A model generated the notes under the pieces. The model was given only the letters and a program-made list of their open reading frames with translations. It searched no databases and was not told where the DNA came from. A stretch of DNA of 8,969 nt from positions 30,745 to 39,713 of the forward strand of contig DISA01000013.1 in NCBI GenBank assembly GCA_002421915.1, read 5' to 3'. The translations under genes were made by a program, and so were the position numbers. Positions 4,827-8,969 of this stretch are shown piece after piece (the first letter of the stretch is position 1; every line of letters begins with the position of its first letter). The stretch is from Gallionellaceae bacterium UBA6222. Its GTDB lineage: Bacteria; Pseudomonadota; Gammaproteobacteria; Burkholderiales; Gallionellaceae.

Positions 4827-6904
4827 GGGTTGTAGTAGCTATTGACGCGTTGCTGGACGGTGCTTTGGACGTTCTGCCCGAAAGACGAAGCACTTGGCAC
4901 ATTCACACTGGCGGAGATTTCCTGGACGAACTCGCTCATGTCGATGCGAGAAAAATCGAGTTGTTCAAACTCCGCCGTGGTGAATCCAGAGCAGTCTGGC
5001 CCCTCGGCGCTGCCCCATCCTTTGCCCACCTGCCCCCTGCCCTGTTCATTGATGATCCGGGCCAAACGAGAGTTGAAGCAGCAATACGATTCTGTCTGCT
5101 CGATACAGGTTTTAATGATTGGCACGCGCGCAGAGCAGAATGAGCCAACATGAACGCATAGGTTGGCATCCCTGTGCATCGCCAGAAGCTGCTCGGATTG
5201 TTCGCACGACAGAAGTTCAGATATCAGTTGAATTGCCACGGCTGCAGCCAGCGAATAGGGGTCAAAGTACAGATTGAAGCTCCCCAACGATCCGAGCGAA
5301 TAGACGGGGCCACCGAGCAGGCCGCTGGTTACCGTTCCCGTGGAAAACGTCATTCCATAAAAGCTGAACGACGGCGTAAAATTTGTAGGCGTGAAGAGTA
5401 CCTCCGATGAAATCATGGCCTGCGCTCCCGCTTCGATATAGCTGGAGTACTGGGGATACATGAAGTCGAACATGTATTTGCTGCCCGCATTGATCGCCAT
5501 CTGACCGCCGGCAAAAGCACCCTGAACGATTGTCGACATCAGCACGTTGTTGCTCCTGGCCGCACCGCCACCGCCCTTCTTGCAACAGTTCACCAGGCCA
5601 AAAAGTTTTTTGCGGCACTGTTCCCCCACCCCTTTGAACAGTCGCTGATCCGCACCATAGACACCTGCCTCGCGCGCCGCCTCCATCGACGCCATCGCTT
5701 TCCCGAAATCCAAATCGGCAGGATTACTGGTATCGAAGCACCCGCTCCCACCTTGGCAAAACGATCGCTGATCGCAAACCGTGCGCTGAGTCTGCGATGC
5801 CGGCGAGGTCTGGCACGAGTAGGTTCTCTCGCTCATGTCGCATACCCCGGAATCCAACTGGTCAATACATTGAGATGATATCTGTGTGCAACCACGATCA
5901 ATCAACTCCTGACAGTCGTTGGTCAGCGTAGTACCGGCACAGGTGTAATCCTCAGAGCGAACCCAACAGGAATCCCCCGAGCTTTGCGCCCCGGCTGGCA
6001 ATGGGGATACGGTAGTCAGGCAGACCTGCAGGCCGTTAATCGTTTTGCAGGGCGTACTATCGGTACAGGTCGTCGCCGCATGGACGCAATTGCTGCTTTG
6101 CGCGAATGAGGTGCACTGGCTGGTATCCAGTGTGTTCGACGTGATGGTGTAGGACGTATTGAGCTCAACCACCGTCGGAGAGCTCGTCGAAGCCGTGACG
6201 TTGGTGCATTGATACCGTCGGGTGTATTGGTTGCATGACCCGTCGAATGCCGTGCTGTCGCAGGTCGAACTGACCAGCGCACACCCTTGGGTAGCTTTGA
6301 TGGCGGCGCAATAGTCGATGTGATTCTCGGCAATGCAGGAATAGTCATCCTGATAGCGCCAGCATGTAGCCGTAGAGTTGAGTCCACCCGCTGGCGGCGT
6401 CACGCCGGCCAGGCACACCGTCGCCCCGCTGGGGTCGACCTTGCATGGCGTCGAGTCGACACAGCTATGCGCCGCCAGACGACAGCGGGAATTTTGAGCA
6501 TAGCTGCTGCACTGGCTGGTATCCGCAGTATCTGTCGCCAGCGTGTAGGTGTTATCCAAGCGAACCGTGTTGGTAGGGGTTCCTTGGCTGGAGCCACATC
6601 TAAACGTCTTCGTGTAAGTATTGCAGGTGCTGTTGAAGGCGGTATCGCTGCAAGTTGAACTGGTCTGCGCGCAACCAGCCGCCGTCAGAGCCGAACAGTA
6701 ATCAATCGAATCGAGTTTGATGCAGGTATAGGTATCCTGATACTCCCAACAACCGCCGACGTCTGCCAATGTCACGACAACACCAGAGATTGTCTTACTT
6801 GCGGTGCTATCAACGCAGGTCGAGCTTTCCAGCCGACAATCGCCGGCGACAGCTTGATCCACAAAGATCATGAGTAGCAGCGCTACAAACGTCAGTGCCT
6901 TCAT
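4823..6904 (-). CDS. Cysteine-rich TraN-like mating-pair stabilisation protein
   Basis: This 693-aa exported protein has a signal peptide at 1-20 (MKALTFVALLLMIF, cut likely after QAVA). Residues 23-364 are three tandem cysteine-rich repeats. Residues 377-441 hold CDQRSFCQGGSGCFDT and FGLVNCCKKGGG. A glycine-rich, weakly hydrophobic middle follows, then SYCCFNSRLARIINEQGRGQ (606-625) and a WG..EGPDCSGFTTAEFEQLDF segment. The last parts are typical of the conserved C-terminal half of F-type TraN (family knowledge). I count about 46 cysteines, so correct disulfide formation must matter. TraN is an outer-membrane protein that contacts recipient receptors. The start at 6904 overlaps the previous stop as TAATG. 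An upstream in-frame Met (6934) lies inside the previous gene and gives a worse signal peptide. Confidence 0.85.
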   Translation of the reverse strand: MKALTFVALLLMIFVDQAVAGDCRLESSTCVDSTASKTISGVVVTLADVGGCWEYQDTYTCIKLDSIDYCSALTAAGCAQTSSTCSDTAFNSTCNTYTKTFRCGSSQGTPTNTVRLDNTYTLATDTADTSQCSSYAQNSRCRLAAHSCVDSTPCKVDPSGATVCLAGVTPPAGGLNSTATCWRYQDDYSCIAENHIDYCAAIKATQGCALVSSTCDSTAFDGSCNQYTRRYQCTNVTASTSSPTVVELNTSYTITSNTLDTSQCTSFAQSSNCVHAATTCTDSTPCKTINGLQVCLTTVSPLPAGAQSSGDSCWVRSEDYTCAGTTLTNDCQELIDRGCTQISSQCIDQLDSGVCDMSERTYSCQTSPASQTQRTVCDQRSFCQGGSGCFDTSNPADLDFGKAMASMEAAREAGVYGADQRLFKGVGEQCRKKLFGLVNCCKKGGGGAARSNNVLMSTIVQGAFAGGQMAINAGSKYMFDFMYPQYSSYIEAGAQAMISSEVLFTPTNFTPSFSFYGMTFSTGTVTSGLLGGPVYSLGSLGSFNLYFDPYSLAAAVAIQLISELLSCEQSEQLLAMHRDANLCVHVGSFCSARVPIIKTCIEQTESYCCFNSRLARIINEQGRGQVGKGWGSAEGPDCSGFTTAEFEQLDFSRIDMSEFVQEISASVNVPSASSFGQNVQSTVQQRVNSYYNP
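5813..6838 (-). repeat. Three tandem cysteine-rich repeat units in the TraN-like gene
   Basis: The repeats cover residues 23-132, 141-264 and 273-364. Each follows the order C..(S/T)C.DST, then CW..(Q/E)DYTC or a close variant, then DYC or NDC, GC, SS.C, (S/V)C and Y.C. Units one and two each end in DTSQC; unit three loses that tail and runs into RTVCDQRSFC. Units two and three share DSTPCK and VCL, which unit one lacks (DSTASK). Divergence among the units points to old duplications rather than a recent expansion. Confidence 0.75.
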
Positions 6905-8103
6905 TACTGTGTCCGCTGTTGCAAAGTGGCGCACTCATTGGATACCCAACTGCTGACGGTTTTCGACATCGGTAGTTGGAGCGGCGCCCCGGTTCCTGTC
7001 CCCCCGGAGGAATTGCACCCTGAACTGACGTTGCGCATCGACGGCGTGCAGGTGGTCGAGTTGCAACTGACGCTGAAATACACATAGAGATTGCAGCCGA
7101 ACCCGAGGTTACTGACGTAGTGGTCGGTAACCGACTGCCCGGGAGCTACGGCAACCGGGAACTGGCCGTAGCTCCCATTCCATGGATAGCCAATCCAGTT
7201 GTAGTCGTAGCGATTGACACCGTCATAGGACCGGTAAGGTTCCACCATATACGACAGGCCATCACTTCCGCAGAAGATGTTCATGGCCATGTACGGGTCT
7301 ACGCACCAACTGCAATCCATGAACGCCGCCCGGCCCAGCCAGGCGCCGGGCGTGCATTGGCCAAATCCGACTGTGGCCGACACCCCACGCCGACAGCTCA
7401 ACGTTTCATATCCCTGCACCGTCTGGTTGCATTGGTAGTTGTAGCTGGTGTTCACCGCGATCTGCTGGCCGATGTAGCAGGTAGCATCGTTGAGTGTTTG
7501 CATCTGTTCGACGCATTGGTACAGATGGTGCTGATCGACGGCGATCTGGCGGTCGGTTGAACAGAAATTGCTGGTCACGGGCCGGTACTCGGTACAGACC
7601 TCTGTCGAAAAAGTGGCCGGCGTGGTTTCCGTCACCACACTGCATTGCTCCGTACTCGACCCGATATTGATGCCAGTGACCTGCAAGGTTGGGTTGCTGG
7701 CGATGGAATTGGCACGACTGATCAGCGGATCGGTAGCACGGTCAATCGAGAAAGCCGGCCGCACACTCGGGTTGCGTGCCACAAAATTCACCGCATCGCA
7801 CTCCTGCCGCCGATAGGTGTCGGTATCCGGCACCTGGCTAGCGCAGTCCGTAACCTTGGTGACACCGGGCCCGGATAGCTGCCCCTGCCCTCCTTGGAAC
7901 AACTGGGTTTGCGTGGCGCTCTGCCCGTAACCTGGAACCATGGACGCGGCATTCCCGCTACCGATACCCTGAAAGGCACCATTGATCGAGCCTGATCCAA
8001 GCGCCCTGCCCTCGGTGAATGCCGTACCTGAATCATAGCCCTGCGCTACCGCGTTGTTGGCGGTCGCCATGAAAACCATGCACCAGACAAAAAGGCACCT
8101 CAT
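6904..8103 (-). CDS. TraN-like conjugal transfer protein, N-terminal-half type
   Basis: This 399-aa exported protein has a signal peptide at 1-20 (MRCLFVWCMVFMATANNAVA). The start at 8103 overlaps the trbC stop as ATGA. After a low-complexity Gly/Ser/Gln stretch (21-80) comes DTDTYRRQECDAVNFVARNPSVRP (93-116), then DRATDPLISRANSIASNPTL (121-140). These segments fit the N-terminal part of long TraN/TrhN proteins (recognised by pattern, not by search). Residues 181-225 hold two related units ending QIAVDQHHLYQC and QIAVNTSYNYQC. The C-terminal part is rich in Cys, Tyr and Ser and looks like a surface domain. The conserved TraN C-terminus is missing here and is instead encoded by the next gene, so the two proteins probably act together at the outer membrane. 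Confidence 0.8.
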   Translation of the reverse strand: MRCLFVWCMVFMATANNAVAQGYDSGTAFTEGRALGSGSINGAFQGIGSGNAASMVPGYGQSATQTQLFQGGQGQLSGPGVTKVTDCASQVPDTDTYRRQECDAVNFVARNPSVRPAFSIDRATDPLISRANSIASNPTLQVTGINIGSSTEQCSVVTETTPATFSTEVCTEYRPVTSNFCSTDRQIAVDQHHLYQCVEQMQTLNDATCYIGQQIAVNTSYNYQCNQTVQGYETLSCRRGVSATVGFGQCTPGAWLGRAAFMDCSWCVDPYMAMNIFCGSDGLSYMVEPYRSYDGVNRYDYNWIGYPWNGSYGQFPVAVAPGQSVTDHYVSNLGFGCNLYVYFSVSCNSTTCTPSMRNVSSGCNSSGGTGTGAPLQLPMSKTVSSWVSNECATLQQRTQ

Positions 8104-8801
8104 GGACGAGGTCCAGCCAATCTTGCGGAATAGCGTCTTGCGGCTTCTGCCCAAGTCGGCGCCTGGCGTTCAATGAGATCGAGGGCGTAGTCCTGACCAA
8201 CGTCGCCATCAACCTTGATATAGCTTGTAGGAACAGCGCATCCGTCATTTCCGATCTTGGTTGCTTGCGCGGCTCGTGCGATTACCAGTGCCGGGACTTG
8301 AGCTACCTTGAACTGCTTGAAGGCTGGTGGATGAATAATGGCTGTGACATTCCGCTTCCCGACCAAGGCAGCCAGTTCCTCCCCCATACGACTCAGGGAG
8401 TTGCCTTTGAGTCCTCGAAGCACGAGGACGGCCCCCGACTTCTCCGACTGAGCGACGATTCGCTCAAGCGTTTCCTTCGGCATCGAGAACGAGACGAAGA
8501 CCATCAGCTCGGGGATGTCAGGTGGCATTGCTGTCATGGGTGGAGACATACGACGATAGGACTCTGCGATCTGGGAGATGTCCGGACTCTTGGCTACTGG
8601 TTTCGGTAATGCATCATTTTTTGGCACCGACAACGGATTCGCTACTCTGGTCGGCTCCATTCCCTTAAGAGCTTCTTCCATGCGTTGCCGCGCCAGACGC
8701 ATGTCGCCATCGTTTGGAAGCACAGCCTGCGCCCATGTAGCGCTCGACACGGAATACGCAATTGAAGCCGCGATAAGTACGCCGCACCGATATCGATTCA
8801 T
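8100..8801 (-). CDS. trbC: TrbC, F-type pilus assembly protein
   Basis: This 233-aa protein is close to the roughly 210-aa F-plasmid TrbC. Its signal peptide covers residues 1-25 (MNRYRCGVLIAASIAYSVSS, then ATWAQA). A linker carries a possible helix (DMRLARQRMEEALKGM). The TrbC domain occupies about 97-225: PELMVFVSFSMPKETLERI, GAVLVLRGLKGN, AIIHPPAFKQFKVAQVPALV. This is the thioredoxin-like fold of the family, lacking a CxxC pair. TrbC is a periplasmic protein needed for F-pilus assembly (known role). Start 8801 is chosen because AAGGAG lies about 12 nt upstream and the signal peptide then fits. The gene lies 4 nt after the traU stop. Confidence 0.92.
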   Translation of the reverse strand: MNRYRCGVLIAASIAYSVSSATWAQAVLPNDGDMRLARQRMEEALKGMEPTRVANPLSVPKNDALPKPVAKSPDISQIAESYRRMSPPMTAMPPDIPELMVFVSFSMPKETLERIVAQSEKSGAVLVLRGLKGNSLSRMGEELAALVGKRNVTAIIHPPAFKQFKVAQVPALVIARAAQATKIGNDGCAVPTSYIKVDGDVGQDYALDLIERQAPTWAEAARRYSARLAGPRP

Positions 8802-8805
8802 GGTT

Positions 8806-8969
8806 TCAAAACGCTCCTTGGCAGCAGTTGCGTTTCCGGAAAACCATGTAGGCGAAGTCCTCGCCTTCAAAAGGATATTCCTTGCCTGCTCCCCACAGAA
8901 CCGTTGATCGCCCCAGAGGCTGGCAGCATTTGCCAGCGATCTGCGCCGTCTGCGGGATCGGGTACAGCA
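8806..8969 (-). CDS. traU: TraU, C-terminal end (cut by the window edge)
   Basis: The minus-strand frame from 8967 to the TGA ending at 8806 reads 53 codons with no start, entering from outside the window. It contains GKCCQPLG, STVLWGAGKEYP, EGEDFAYMVFRKRNCC and ends QGAF. The CC pair, the WGA segment, GEDF.Y, RKR.CC and a final AF are hallmarks of the TraU C-terminus in F-type systems (family knowledge). TraU is a periplasmic protein needed for DNA transfer and pilus assembly. The order traU, trbC, traN matches the F plasmid and related MPF_F elements. Confidence 0.9.
   Translation of the reverse strand, partial: LYPIPQTAQIAGKCCQPLGRSTVLWGAGKEYPFEGEDFAYMVFRKRNCCQGAF

Noticed and set aside
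6016..6387. Second minus-strand frame rich in Arg, Pro and Ser inside the TraN-like repeats
   Set aside because: An out-of-frame reading of repetitive, Cys-codon-rich sequence; the composition is typical of frame shadows.

Overview
The window looks like one end of an integrative and conjugative element (ICE), or a related mobile island, in a Gram-negative bacterium of the Pseudomonadota. Three things point there: a moderately GC-rich tRNA-Ser 3' end at the left edge, F-type (MPF_F) conjugation genes, and HU/IHF-family proteins of proteobacterial type. I cannot name the species. A beta- or gammaproteobacterium is plausible.

Left end (1-320): the last 29 nt of a serine tRNA run into a clear intrinsic terminator. 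Next comes a gene-free stretch with a 15-bp palindrome and a cluster of near-identical TGTCCC hexamers spaced by about 10-11 bp. This is the layout expected of an attachment site with accessory-protein or integrase arm sites, but no integrase gene is present in the window.

Regulatory and accessory block (321-1435): two small helix-turn-helix proteins of the AlpA/excisionase type are divergently transcribed from a spacer with an 11-bp-arm inverted repeat. A Lar-like zinc-ribbon protein (possible anti-restriction) follows.

Cargo and chromatin block (1468-4369, all minus strand): an HU homologue, then hipB-hipA (type II toxin-antitoxin with a HipA Ser/Thr kinase), then an unrecognised 178-aa protein and a solo IHF-beta-like protein. 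The hipB promoter sits at the centre of an unusually symmetric set of inverted repeats that look like HipB operators.

Transfer block (4410-8969, minus strand, reading towards the tRNA): the end of traU, then trbC, a 399-aa TraN-like protein, a 693-aa cysteine-rich TraN-like protein and a 138-aa exported protein. The genes are joined by a 4-nt gap, ATGA, TAATG and ATGA junctions, so this is a tightly coupled operon. TraU and TrbC serve pilus assembly, and TraN stabilises the mating pair at the outer membrane. The most unusual point is that TraN function appears divided between two separately exported proteins, the second carrying three tandem cysteine-rich repeats.
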